This document shows, one piece after another, positions 1 through 6,106 of a stretch of DNA of 7,827 nt. This DNA is from CAZFLM01 sp964519955. GTDB lineage: Bacteria > Armatimonadota > Chthonomonadetes > Chthonomonadales > CAJBBX01. Location: assembly GCA_964519955.1 (NCBI GenBank), contig CAZFLM010000153.1, forward strand, positions 1-7,827, given 5' to 3'. The notes beneath the pieces were generated by a model that saw only the letters and a program-made list of their open reading frames with translations, made no database searches and was not told where the DNA came from. The translations under genes were made by a program, and so were the position numbers. Numbering within the stretch: position 1 is the first letter of the stretch; each line of letters starts with the position of its first letter.

Positions 1-1
1 G

Positions 2-316
2 ACCATCGTCAATGTGGCGTCCGAGCGCGACGGCGATTACCGCCTGACCGTGGCCGACGAGAAGGGCAACAGGATCATCTGCGTGATGCCCGACCCGAAG
101 CTGGCCCCCAAGCGCAGCCGCCTCTCGAAGCTCATCGACGAGGTGCGGGCCACGGTGCTCAAGCGGTTCGACCCGACGCTCGACGGCGAGGACGTGGAGG
201 TGAAGGCGGAGATCGTGGGTACCGGTTACTTCGGCCGCTACAACGCCGAGGAGAACCCGTCGCCCGAAGGCTTCCAGCTTCACCCGATCTTCCGGCTAAG
301 GCTGCTGGAGGACTGA
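2..316 (+). CDS. Conserved hypothetical protein, 3' part only (C-terminal 104 residues)
   Basis: The reading frame is open from the window edge (codons from base 2: T-I-V-N-V-A-S-E-R-D-G-D-Y) to TGA at 314-316, so the gene starts upstream and only 104 residues are visible. GTG codons at 14 and beyond are internal. The visible part has a GDYRLTVAD segment, then IICVMPDP, a charged helix-like stretch, and a C-terminal VGTGYFGRYN...GFQLHPIFRL block. From memory, this order (a D-D/G-Y-H/R-L-x-V-x-D strand, a PDP motif, then VTGVGFFD...ELHPVL) recurs in a family of small bacterial proteins of unknown function. No catalytic motif is recognisable. No membrane segment is seen, and a signal peptide cannot be judged without the N-terminus. 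It is followed by a 345-bp gap and a strong promoter, so it probably belongs to a separate transcription unit from the genes downstream. Confidence 0.75.
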   Translation, partial: TIVNVASERDGDYRLTVADEKGNRIICVMPDPKLAPKRSRLSKLIDEVRATVLKRFDPTLDGEDVEVKAEIVGTGYFGRYNAEENPSPEGFQLHPIFRLRLLED

Positions 317-563
317 GGCCGACCGCCGACCGCGGCAGACAGGTCGCTCACGCTCCCGGCTCGGAACGGTGGCGCATTGCGCAAGCGGATCGCCACGCAC
401 ACGGCTCCGCGGCGCGACAGTCATGGAGCGCGTGGCTCGACCGCACCATCTGGCCGGCGTTGCTGCAGCGCCCGGTTGCGCCGGCCCCGTCGGGGGCTGG
501 TGGCAGCCGGGCGTTCTCCTTCCCCATCACGGTCTCAGCCCACGCCGCCTGCGGCCTCCCTCG
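317..563. other. Gene-free intergenic stretch upstream of the promoter
   Basis: The gap from 317 to the first dehydrogenase start at 662 has no ORF with convincing protein character. The frames open here on both strands read as low-complexity Arg/Ala/Pro strings typical of GC-rich non-coding DNA. It holds a stable hairpin (481-500) and then the promoter at 564-592. The phrase around 343-368 (GGTCGCTCACGCTCCCGG, then CTCGGAAC) looks like the kind of short dispersed repeat seen in some planctomycete-type genomes. That resemblance is from memory and only one copy is in the window. Confidence 0.6.
481..500. other. Stable GC hairpin in the intergenic region
   Basis: CCGGCCCC (481-488) pairs with GGGGCTGG (493-500) around a GTCG tetraloop. 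All 8 pairs form, with one G-U. No T-run follows, so it is not a canonical intrinsic terminator. It could still be a 3'-end structure for the upstream gene (stop at 316) or a protein-binding palindrome upstream of the promoter. Function unknown. Confidence 0.4.
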
Positions 564-592
564 TTGACTTTCCGCCCCCGCGAGACTATAAT
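564..592 (+). promoter_or_regulatory. Sigma-70-type promoter for the dehydrogenase genes and possibly the whole downstream cluster
   Basis: A -35 box TTGACT (564-569; 5 of 6 consensus positions) is followed by a 17-bp spacer and a perfect -10 box TATAAT (587-592). This is the AT-richest patch in an otherwise very GC-rich region. Transcription would start near 598-600, leaving a leader of about 50-65 nt before the first dehydrogenase. No comparably good promoter is seen before the later genes, so read-through into the flavoprotein, ComB-like and hpn genes is plausible. Confidence 0.75.
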
Positions 593-610
593 CTGGGGCG
601 GTCTGGGGCG
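592..610. promoter_or_regulatory. Tandem 9-bp repeat over the predicted transcription start (possible operator)
   Basis: TCTGGGGCG occurs at 592-600 and again at 602-610, a 10-bp period or about one helical turn. It begins at the last base of the -10 box and covers the predicted start site. Direct repeats one turn apart here fit a repressor site, but a chance GC-rich duplication is not excluded. Confidence 0.3.
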
Positions 611-661
611 CCAGTTCCTGCTGAGAACAGCGCCCGCCGGGAGCACGGTTTGGCGGATACG

Positions 662-1705
662 ATGTGGGCGGCGGTCTACCGCGGCGTCGATGATGTGCGG
701 TTGGAGCGGGTGCCGGCGCCGGCGATTGGGCCGGGCGAGGCGCTCATCCAGGTCGCGGCGTGCGGGGTATGCGGCACCGACCTCAAGAAGATTCGCCACG
801 GGCTCACGCCGCCACCGCGCATCCTCGGCCACGAGACCGCGGGCTCCATCGTCAAGCTCGGCGAGGGCGTGACGGGCTGGCGCGTCGGCGACCGCGTCGC
901 GGTGATGCACCACGTGCCCTGCATGCAGTGCTACTACTGCGCCCACCGAGCCTTCGCGCAGTGCGCCGGATACAAGAAGACCGGCACAACCGCCGGGTTC
1001 GAGCCGGCCGGGGGCGGGTACGCTGAGTTCGTGCGCGCGATGGACTGGATCGTCGAGCGCGGCATGGTGCGTATCCCCGACAGCGTTAGCTTCGAAGATG
1101 CCACGTTCATCGAGCCCGTGAATACCGTGCTGAAGGCCGTCGTGAAGGTCGGCCTCGAGGGCGGACAGCTTGCGTGCGTCGTGGGCCAGGGGCAGATCGG
1201 CCTCCTCTTCACGCAGTTGCTCGCAGCGTCCGGCGTCACGGTGCTGGGTGTGGACCCGATGGAGGTCCGGCGCGCGGCGTCGCGGTCGATGGGCGCGGCA
1301 GAGGCGTTCGACACGGCCCCGGGCCCGCTGATGGCTGCCATACGCGAGCGGACCGAGGGCCGGGGTGCGGACGCCGCGTTCGTTGCAGTGCCCTCCGCGG
1401 AGGCGGTGCGCCAGGCGCAGGAGTGCGTGCGGCCGGGCGGCACGGTGCTCCTCTTCGCGCACACGCGGCTGGGCGATGGAGTAGAAGTCGACGGTGGGGC
1501 CGTCTGTATGCTTGAGAAGGATGTGGTCGGCAGCTATAGCGCGGACATCACGCTGCAGGAGCGGTCGGCCGAGCTGATCTTCGATGGCACCCTGAACGTG
1601 CGGGACCTGGTAACACACCGGTTCCCGCTCTCGGATATCGCGGAGGCGATCGCGCTTGCGAACAGCCCGCGCGACGGGTCCCTGAAAGTCATGGTGAATC
1701 CTTGA
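662..1705 (+). CDS. Zinc-dependent medium-chain alcohol/polyol dehydrogenase, NAD-type
   Basis: Predicted 347-residue cytosolic oxidoreductase of the medium-chain dehydrogenase (sorbitol/threonine dehydrogenase-like) family. It has an N-terminal GroES-like catalytic domain and a C-terminal Rossmann domain. Catalytic-zinc ligands are C37 (GVCGTD), H57-E58 (GHE) and E151 (FIEPVN). The structural-zinc cysteines are C87, C90, C93 and C101. The nucleotide motif is GQGQIG at 175-180. D198 at the end of the second beta strand (VLGVDP) predicts NAD rather than NADP. The ATG at 662 is chosen because homologues begin M-x-A-A-V; GGCGGA at 652-657 gives a weak ribosome site. An in-frame TTG at 650, preceded by GGGAG at 639-643, is a real alternative adding four residues. 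The stop overlaps the next gene's possible start. Substrate cannot be told from sequence. Confidence 0.9.
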   Translation: MWAAVYRGVDDVRLERVPAPAIGPGEALIQVAACGVCGTDLKKIRHGLTPPPRILGHETAGSIVKLGEGVTGWRVGDRVAVMHHVPCMQCYYCAHRAFAQCAGYKKTGTTAGFEPAGGGYAEFVRAMDWIVERGMVRIPDSVSFEDATFIEPVNTVLKAVVKVGLEGGQLACVVGQGQIGLLFTQLLAASGVTVLGVDPMEVRRAASRSMGAAEAFDTAPGPLMAAIRERTEGRGADAAFVAVPSAEAVRQAQECVRPGGTVLLFAHTRLGDGVEVDGGAVCMLEKDVVGSYSADITLQERSAELIFDGTLNVRDLVTHRFPLSDIAEAIALANSPRDGSLKVMVNP

Positions 1706-2766
1706 GCGACCGGAAGGTCATGACCGCGGCGGTGCTGTACGGCCGCGAAGACGTGAAGGTGGAGAGCGTGCCCGTGCCCTCGGTTGGGCGCGGCGAAGTG
1801 CGGGTCAAGGTTCGCGCGGCCCTCACGTGCGGCACCGATCTGAAGGTGTTCCGGCGCGGCTACCACGCCCGCATGATCGTTCCCCCGGCCGTGTTCGGCC
1901 ACGAGTTCGCGGGCGAGATCGACGCGGTGGGCGAGGGCGTGGAGGACTGGCGTCCCGGCACGCGCGTCGTGGCCGCGAACTCCGCGGCGTGCGGCGAGTG
2001 CTTCTACTGCCTGCGCATGCGCCCCGAGCTGTGCGAGGACCTCCTCTTCATCAACGGCGCCTACGCCGAGTACATCACCCTCCCGCCGCGCATCGTCGAG
2101 AAGAACCTGCTCGCCATCCCCGATCGCCTCTCGTTCGAGGAGGCCGCGCTCGTCGAGCCGCTCGCCTGCGTGGTGCGCGGGATGGAGGAGAGCGGCGTCG
2201 GCCCCGGCGATACGGTCGTGGTGGTGGGCGCGGGGCAGATCGGGCTGATGTTCGTGGTGCTCTGCAAGCTGGCCGGCGCGCGCGTCATCTGCGTGGGGCG
2301 GCGGCCGCAGCGGCTTGCGGTGGCGCGGGTGTTGGGCGCCGACGTCTGCCTGCGGGCCGACGAGCACAAGGACATCGTCAGCGTGGTGCGGTCGATGACG
2401 GACGGGCAGCGCGGCGCAGACCGGGTCATCGAGTGCGTCGGCCTGCCGCACGTGTGGGAGCAGGCGATCGGGATGGGACGCAAGGCGTCGATCATCAGCC
2501 TGTTCGGCGGCTGCCCGGCCGACACGAAGGTGCAGGTGGACACCGCGCGCATCCACTACGACGAGATCACGCTGAAGGCGACGTTCCACCACACGCCGCA
2601 GACCGTGCGGGCCGCGCTGGGACTGATCGCCGACGGGCGCGTGCCGGCCCGGGCGCTCATCCAGCAGCGCGCCGAACTGACGGAGCTGCCGGACGTGCTC
2701 CGGTCGCTGATGAATGGAAACTGCGCGGTGAAGGTGGCCATCCACCCGCGCGCTGCTGACGAGTAG
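1702..2766 (+). CDS. Zinc-dependent medium-chain alcohol/polyol dehydrogenase, probable NADP-type
   Basis: Predicted 354-residue second member of the same superfamily, clearly diverged from its neighbour. Catalytic-zinc ligands C43 (TCGTD), H67-E68 (GHE) and E152 are intact, as are the structural-zinc cysteines C97, C100, C103 and C111. The Rossmann motif is GAGQIG at 176-181. Where NAD enzymes carry an acidic residue, this protein has G199-R200-R201-P. That resembles the Gly-Ser-Arg-Pro of NADP-dependent Thermoanaerobacter/Clostridium alcohol dehydrogenases, so NADP(H) is inferred. The first possible start is TTG at 1702, overlapping the upstream TGA as TTGA, with GGTGA at 1693-1697. The ATG at 1720 (MTAAVLYG) fits homologue starts better, so residues 1-6 are uncertain. 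Either way the two genes are almost certainly co-translated. The natural substrate is unknown. Confidence 0.9.
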   Translation: MSDRKVMTAAVLYGREDVKVESVPVPSVGRGEVRVKVRAALTCGTDLKVFRRGYHARMIVPPAVFGHEFAGEIDAVGEGVEDWRPGTRVVAANSAACGECFYCLRMRPELCEDLLFINGAYAEYITLPPRIVEKNLLAIPDRLSFEEAALVEPLACVVRGMEESGVGPGDTVVVVGAGQIGLMFVVLCKLAGARVICVGRRPQRLAVARVLGADVCLRADEHKDIVSVVRSMTDGQRGADRVIECVGLPHVWEQAIGMGRKASIISLFGGCPADTKVQVDTARIHYDEITLKATFHHTPQTVRAALGLIADGRVPARALIQQRAELTELPDVLRSLMNGNCAVKVAIHPRAADE

Positions 2767-2775
2767 GGCTGGCCC

Positions 2776-2824
2776 GGACGGGCAGGGACGCCCATCCCAC
2801 CACGGCGTAGTACCGGGCAACGGG
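2776..2824. repeat. Dispersed intergenic repeat, copy 1
   Basis: The first 26 bp (2776-2801, beginning GGACGGGCAGGGACGCCC) are identical to 3469-3494. The following ~23 bp are recognisably related (CGGCGTAGTACCG here, CGGCATGCTACCG in copy 2). Its core folds as GGA-C-GGGC / AGGGAC loop / GCCC-A-TCC, a 7-pair stem with one C-A mismatch. It lies between a dehydrogenase stop and the flavoprotein ribosome site. Confidence 0.8.
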
Positions 2825-2852
2825 GCACCGACAGGCTACGGCGAGGAAGCCC

Positions 2853-3425
2853 ATGAGCGTCATCGGGATCAACGGCAGCCCCCGCAGCAATGGGGCGACT
2901 GCCGGCCTCATCCAGGAGGTCCTCGCCGGAGCCCAAGAGGCCGGCGCCGGCACCCGCCTCATCCACCTGGGCGAACTCGCCTTCAGCGGCTGCACGGCGT
3001 GCATGGGCTGCCGCGACACGGCGCGGTGCATCGTCGAGGACGACATGGGCCAGGTCTACGAGGCCATCGAGCGCAATGCCGGCCGACGCGCTCTGGTCAT
3101 CGGGACGCCCATCTACTTCGACCACGTGACCGGGCAGCTCAAGTCGTGGCTCGACCGCCTGTACGCCTACACCTACACCAAGTTCGGCGAGCGCATGTTC
3201 CCGAAGGGCTATACCGCCGCGCTGGTGCTGACGTACGATTGGGACAAGCCCGATGCGTACCGCGCGGTGGAGGACTGGCTCGCGGAGCGCCTGCGCGCCT
3301 ACCACGCCATCCGCGTTCTGGGTGGCGTCACCCTGTGCAACGCCGGCTCCACGACGCTGGCCGACCACCCCGACCTGATCCGGCAGGCGCGCGACTTGGG
3401 GCGCAAGCTGGCGCTGGGCATCTGA
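2853..3425 (+). CDS. Flavodoxin-fold NAD(P)H-dependent FMN reductase / iron-sulfur-flavoprotein-like protein
   Basis: Predicted 190-residue cytosolic flavoprotein. GSPRSNGAT at residues 8-16 is the FMN-phosphate loop of the NADPH-dependent FMN reductase family, and GTPIYFDHVTGQLKSWLDR is the second FMN-binding region, next to the isoalloxazine ring. Between them is a compact cysteine cluster, C47-x2-C50-x2-C53-x5-C59. It matches the spacing CX2CX2CX4-7C that binds a 4Fe-4S cluster in archaeal Isf proteins; many bacterial relatives keep the cysteines without proof of a cluster. Electron transfer to an unknown partner is the likely role. The ATG at 2853 is supported by GAGGA at 2843-2847. Copies of one dispersed repeat lie on both sides of the gene, and a hairpin follows its stop. 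A direct link to the adjacent dehydrogenases or squalene genes is not shown. Confidence 0.85.
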   Translation: MSVIGINGSPRSNGATAGLIQEVLAGAQEAGAGTRLIHLGELAFSGCTACMGCRDTARCIVEDDMGQVYEAIERNAGRRALVIGTPIYFDHVTGQLKSWLDRLYAYTYTKFGERMFPKGYTAALVLTYDWDKPDAYRAVEDWLAERLRAYHAIRVLGGVTLCNAGSTTLADHPDLIRQARDLGRKLALGI

Positions 3426-3427
3426 GG

Positions 3428-3451
3428 GGCTGTCCGCCGCGGGGGGCAGCC
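3428..3451 (+). terminator. Terminator-like hairpin just after the flavoprotein gene (weak call)
   Basis: GGCTGTCC (3428-3435) pairs with GGGCAGCC (3444-3451) over an 8-nt loop. The 8-bp stem has one G-U pair and begins 3 nt after the TGA at 3423-3425. No T-run follows, so it may only stabilise the 3' end or act as a partial terminator. Confidence 0.3.
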
Positions 3452-3468
3452 GGTCCGGGCGTTGTACT

Positions 3469-3517
3469 GGACGGGCAGGGACGCCCATCCCACCCCGGCA
3501 TGCTACCGATCGAGGGG
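3469..3517. repeat. Dispersed intergenic repeat, copy 2
   Basis: Bases 3469-3494 match 2776-2801 exactly, and the similarity decays over the next ~23 bp to about 3517. The same 7-pair imperfect hairpin forms at 3469-3490. Its 3' end reaches the purine-rich ribosome site of the ComB-like gene (GAGGGGGTGAGG, 3512-3523), so the repeat may supply part of that gene's translation signal. Confidence 0.8.
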
Positions 3518-3525
3518 GTGAGGCG

Positions 3526-4254
3526 ATGGTGCGGGTGCGGCTGGAGTTCGGGCCTCGCGGCGCGCGGGTGGGCGCTGGGCGCGGCGACGTGGTGGTTGTC
3601 GTCGACGTGCTGAGTTCCACCACCACCGTGGCGCTGGCCGCGTCGCGTGGGGCCATCGTGTACCCGTGCCGCGATGCCGAGGAGGCCGGGCGGCTGGCTG
3701 AGCAGCGCGGAATCGAGCGGAGCCTGCCGCGAGCGAAGGCAAAAGCCATCGGGGGCTACTCGCTGAGCCCGTTCTCCTTCGCGAATGCCGAGCCGGCGAC
3801 GCAGGTGGCGCTGGCCTCGCCAAACGGGGCGACGTGCGTGCGCGAGGCTGCGGAGGGCGCCGCCGCCGTGCTGACCGGGGCGCTGGTCAATGCCCGGGCC
3901 GCCGCGGAAGCCGCCGCGCACCTGGCCGGCGAAGCTGGAGTTGGGATCACCGTTGTTGCGTGCGGGGAGCGCGTGCGGGAGCCGGATGGCGACGGCCCGC
4001 TGCGCTTCGCGCTCGAAGACTACCTGGGCGCCGGCGCGGTGCTGTCCTGCCTCGACATGCCGCGCTCGCCCGAGGCCGACGTCTGCGCCGAGGCGTGGCT
4101 GGCGGTTCGCGATCGAGCGGCCGGCCTGCTGCGCGAGTGCCCCAGCGGCATCGAACTGCTCGACATGGGGTTCGGCGAGGACGTCGACTACGCCGCGCAG
4201 GTCGACCTGCTGGCCGTCGCGCCCCGGCTCGTGGAGGGCGCGCTGCGGCCCTGA
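3526..4254 (+). CDS. ComB-family protein (2-phosphosulfolactate phosphatase-like)
   Basis: Predicted 242-residue protein. The family's founding enzyme, ComB, is a Mg-dependent phosphatase that dephosphorylates 2-phosphosulfolactate in coenzyme M biosynthesis. Family landmarks in order are VVVDVLSSTTT (residues 24-34, with D27), SPFSF (81-85), SPNGAT (98-103), LTGALVNARA (116-125), ACGER (145-149) and LEDYLGAGA (163-171, with acidic E164-D165). The DVL motif is followed by SSTT rather than the R-A-S/T-T seen in many ComB proteins, so it belongs to a serine-bearing subgroup and may have another substrate. No coenzyme M genes (such as comA) are in the window. It starts at ATG 3526 behind GAGGGGGTGAGG. 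Its stop lies only 11 bp before hpnC, suggesting co-expression with squalene synthesis. The family assignment is firm; the reaction is not. Confidence 0.82.
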   Translation: MVRVRLEFGPRGARVGAGRGDVVVVVDVLSSTTTVALAASRGAIVYPCRDAEEAGRLAEQRGIERSLPRAKAKAIGGYSLSPFSFANAEPATQVALASPNGATCVREAAEGAAAVLTGALVNARAAAEAAAHLAGEAGVGITVVACGERVREPDGDGPLRFALEDYLGAGAVLSCLDMPRSPEADVCAEAWLAVRDRAAGLLRECPSGIELLDMGFGEDVDYAAQVDLLAVAPRLVEGALRP

Positions 4255-4265
4255 ACCATCCACCT

Positions 4266-5192
4266 ATGACAGATACCATCCCTGAGAGCCCCTACCGGGT
4301 CGACCGCGCCTATGACGTGCGCGAGGCGCGCGCCTACTGCGCTCGACTGGCCAAGTCGCACTACGAGAATTTCCTCGTCGGCTCGCTCTTCGTGCCGCGC
4401 GACCTGCGCCAGCACTTCTTCAACCTCTACGCCTACTGCCGCATTGCGGACGACCTGGGCGACGAGTCGGGCGGCCCGCAGAAGGCGCTCCCGCTGCTCG
4501 ACTGGTGGGACGAGGAGCTGCGCGCGTGCTACGCCGGCAGCCCGAAGCACCCGGTGTTCGTGGCGCTCGCGGAGACCAACGCGAAGTTCGGCATCCCCGT
4601 GGAGCCCTACGCCGACCTGCTGACCGCGTTCCGACAGGATCAGCGCGTGACCCGCTACGCCAACTACGGCGAGGTCCTGGGCTACTGCCGCTACTCCGCG
4701 AACCCGGTTGGGCGCCTGGTGCTCTACCTCTGCGGCTACAGTGACGGCGAGCGGCAGGGCTACAGCGACGCCACGTGTACCGCGCTGCAGCTCGCCAACT
4801 TCTGGCAGGATGTGGCGCGCGACTACGGCATCGGCCGCATCTACCTGCCGCAGGACGACATGGCGCGCTTCGGCGTGGCCGAGGACGACATCGCCGCGCA
4901 CCGGTTCACGCCCGCGTTCGCCGAGTTGCTCAAGTTCGAGGTGGGCCGCGCCCGCGAGTTGTTCGCCGAGGGGGAGAAGCTGTTGCCGCTCGTCAACCGG
5001 AGGCTGCGGCTGGACATCGAGATGTTCGGGCGCGGCGGGCTGGAGATCCTGCGGATGGTCGAGGCGCAGGGCTACGACGTGCTGACCAAGCGGCCGTCCA
5101 TTCCGAAGCGCCGCCAGTTGGCCATTCTCGTGGGGCGGTTCCTTGCCGGCTTCTCGCACCGCGGCAACGACGCGACCGGGAGGGCAGCGTGA
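4266..5192 (+). CDS. hpnC: Squalene synthase HpnC (hydroxysqualene synthase, acting on presqualene diphosphate)
   Basis: Predicted 308-residue member of the trans-isoprenyl diphosphate synthase, head-to-head class. In the characterised HpnCDE pathway, HpnC converts presqualene diphosphate to hydroxysqualene. ENFLVGSLFVPRDLR near residues 34-48 is the HpnC-type N-terminal signature (ENFPVGS... in relatives). The first Mg/diphosphate aspartate motif is DDLGDE at 62-67, and the second is NFWQDVARD at 178-186, followed by GRIYLP. The length is normal for the family and there is no membrane segment. The ATG at 4266 gives MTDTIPESPYRVDRAYD; the frame is open further upstream only as a shadow of the ComB-like gene. 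No clear Shine-Dalgarno precedes it, so translation may depend on coupling to the gene ending 11 bp before. It overlaps hpnD by 4 nt. Confidence 0.93.
   Translation: MTDTIPESPYRVDRAYDVREARAYCARLAKSHYENFLVGSLFVPRDLRQHFFNLYAYCRIADDLGDESGGPQKALPLLDWWDEELRACYAGSPKHPVFVALAETNAKFGIPVEPYADLLTAFRQDQRVTRYANYGEVLGYCRYSANPVGRLVLYLCGYSDGERQGYSDATCTALQLANFWQDVARDYGIGRIYLPQDDMARFGVAEDDIAAHRFTPAFAELLKFEVGRARELFAEGEKLLPLVNRRLRLDIEMFGRGGLEILRMVEAQGYDVLTKRPSIPKRRQLAILVGRFLAGFSHRGNDATGRAA
5178..5183 (+). promoter_or_regulatory. Ribosome binding site fixing the hpnD GTG start
   Basis: GGGAGG sits 5 nt before GTG at 5189, inside the end of hpnC. The GTGA overlap (start 5189-5191, hpnC stop 5190-5192) is a classic coupling arrangement and decides the non-ATG start. 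Confidence 0.7.
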
Positions 5193-6106
5193 GCATCGCG
5201 CCCGCCGTCGCGCCGCTCTCCGTCCGGGAGTCCTACGCCTACTGCGCGCATGTGGCGAAGACCCAGGCGCGCAACTTCTACTTCTCCTTCGTGGTGCTGC
5301 CCCCCGAGAAGCGCGCGGCCATGTGCGCGATCTACGCCTTCATGCGCTACTGCGACGACCTTTCGGACGACGCTGGGCTTGCAGACCGCCGCGCTTCGCT
5401 GGAGGAGTGGCGGGCCGCGCTGGGCCGCGCCTACGAGGGCGAGTGCGGCGGCAATCCGATGCTGCCGGCCTTCGCCGACGCGGTGCGGCGCTACGGCATC
5501 CCCCGCAGGTACTTCGACGACCTGATCGACGGCGTCGAGATGGACCTGACGCTCGACCGATATGCCACGTTCGACGACCTGTACGGCTACTGCTACCGCG
5601 TCGCGAGCGTGGTGGGGCTGGTGTGCATCCACGTGTGGGGCTTCTCCGGCGACGAGGCGCTGAAGCCGGCGGAGGAGTGCGGCATCGCGTTCCAGCTCAC
5701 GAACATCCTGCGCGATCTGAAGGAGGACGCCGAACGCGGCCGCATCTACCTGCCGCAGGAGGACCTGGCGCGGTTCGGCTACTCCGAGCACGACCTCCTG
5801 CATGGCGTGCGCAGCGCGGCGTTCGACGAGCTGATGCGCTTCGAGGTCGAGCGCGCGAAGGGGTTCTACGAGCGTGCGGCGTCCCTCGGCCCCATGCTGA
5901 GCGCGGACGGGCGCCCAACGTTCGACATCATGGTTCGCATCTACGGCGGCCTGCTGGACGCCATCGAGGCCGCGGGCTACGACGTGTACTCGAAGCGGGT
6001 GCGTCTCTCCACGCCGCGCAAGATGGGCATCGTCGCGGGCACCTGGCTGACAGCCCGTCTGCACGCCCACAGCCCGGCCCGGAAGCGCGGCGGAACGGCT
6101 TGTTGA
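5189..6106 (+). CDS. hpnD: Presqualene diphosphate synthase HpnD
   Basis: Predicted 305-residue head-to-head prenyl synthase, homologous to its neighbour hpnC and to phytoene synthases. In the HpnCDE pathway it condenses two farnesyl diphosphates into presqualene diphosphate. Features seen: KTQARNFYFSF (24-34), aspartate motif DDLSDD (56-61), DGVEMDL (114-120), the second motif QLTNILRDLKED (169-180), then GRIYLP. The intact QLTNILRD form and the EMDL motif separate it from HpnC-type proteins. Both aspartate motifs are complete, so it should be active. The start is GTG at 5189, coupled to the hpnC stop. A phytoene synthase role is the main alternative, but adjacency to HpnC and HpnE argues for squalene. 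It ends at TGA 6104-6106, directly against an inverted-repeat element. Confidence 0.93.
   Translation: MSIAPAVAPLSVRESYAYCAHVAKTQARNFYFSFVVLPPEKRAAMCAIYAFMRYCDDLSDDAGLADRRASLEEWRAALGRAYEGECGGNPMLPAFADAVRRYGIPRRYFDDLIDGVEMDLTLDRYATFDDLYGYCYRVASVVGLVCIHVWGFSGDEALKPAEECGIAFQLTNILRDLKEDAERGRIYLPQEDLARFGYSEHDLLHGVRSAAFDELMRFEVERAKGFYERAASLGPMLSADGRPTFDIMVRIYGGLLDAIEAAGYDVYSKRVRLSTPRKMGIVAGTWLTARLHAHSPARKRGGTAC

Noticed and set aside
348..530. Small reverse-strand ORF in the intergenic region
   Set aside because: Its 60 residues are Cys/Arg/Ala-rich without any motif, it has no clear ribosome site, and it crosses the 481-500 hairpin.
377..661. N-terminal extension of the first dehydrogenase to 377
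   Set aside because: The added 95 residues are low-complexity, unlike the family's N-terminus, and the extension would run through the consensus promoter at 564-592.
1534..2820. Long reverse-strand ORF (428 codons) opposite the second dehydrogenase
   Set aside because: Antisense shadow. The opposite strand encodes a protein with all zinc ligands and a Rossmann motif, and the reverse translation shows no recognisable domain.
3834..4265. N-terminal extension of hpnC into the ComB-like gene
   Set aside because: The extra residues are Arg/Gly/Ala-rich out-of-frame translation of a real gene. HpnC proteins start near the ENF-GS block, as the ATG at 4266 gives.
4266..6106. Carotenoid (phytoene) biosynthesis instead of squalene
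   Set aside because: Two adjacent head-to-head synthases of distinct HpnC and HpnD type followed by an HpnE-type oxidoreductase is the squalene arrangement. Phytoene clusters usually have one synthase with a CrtI-type desaturase.
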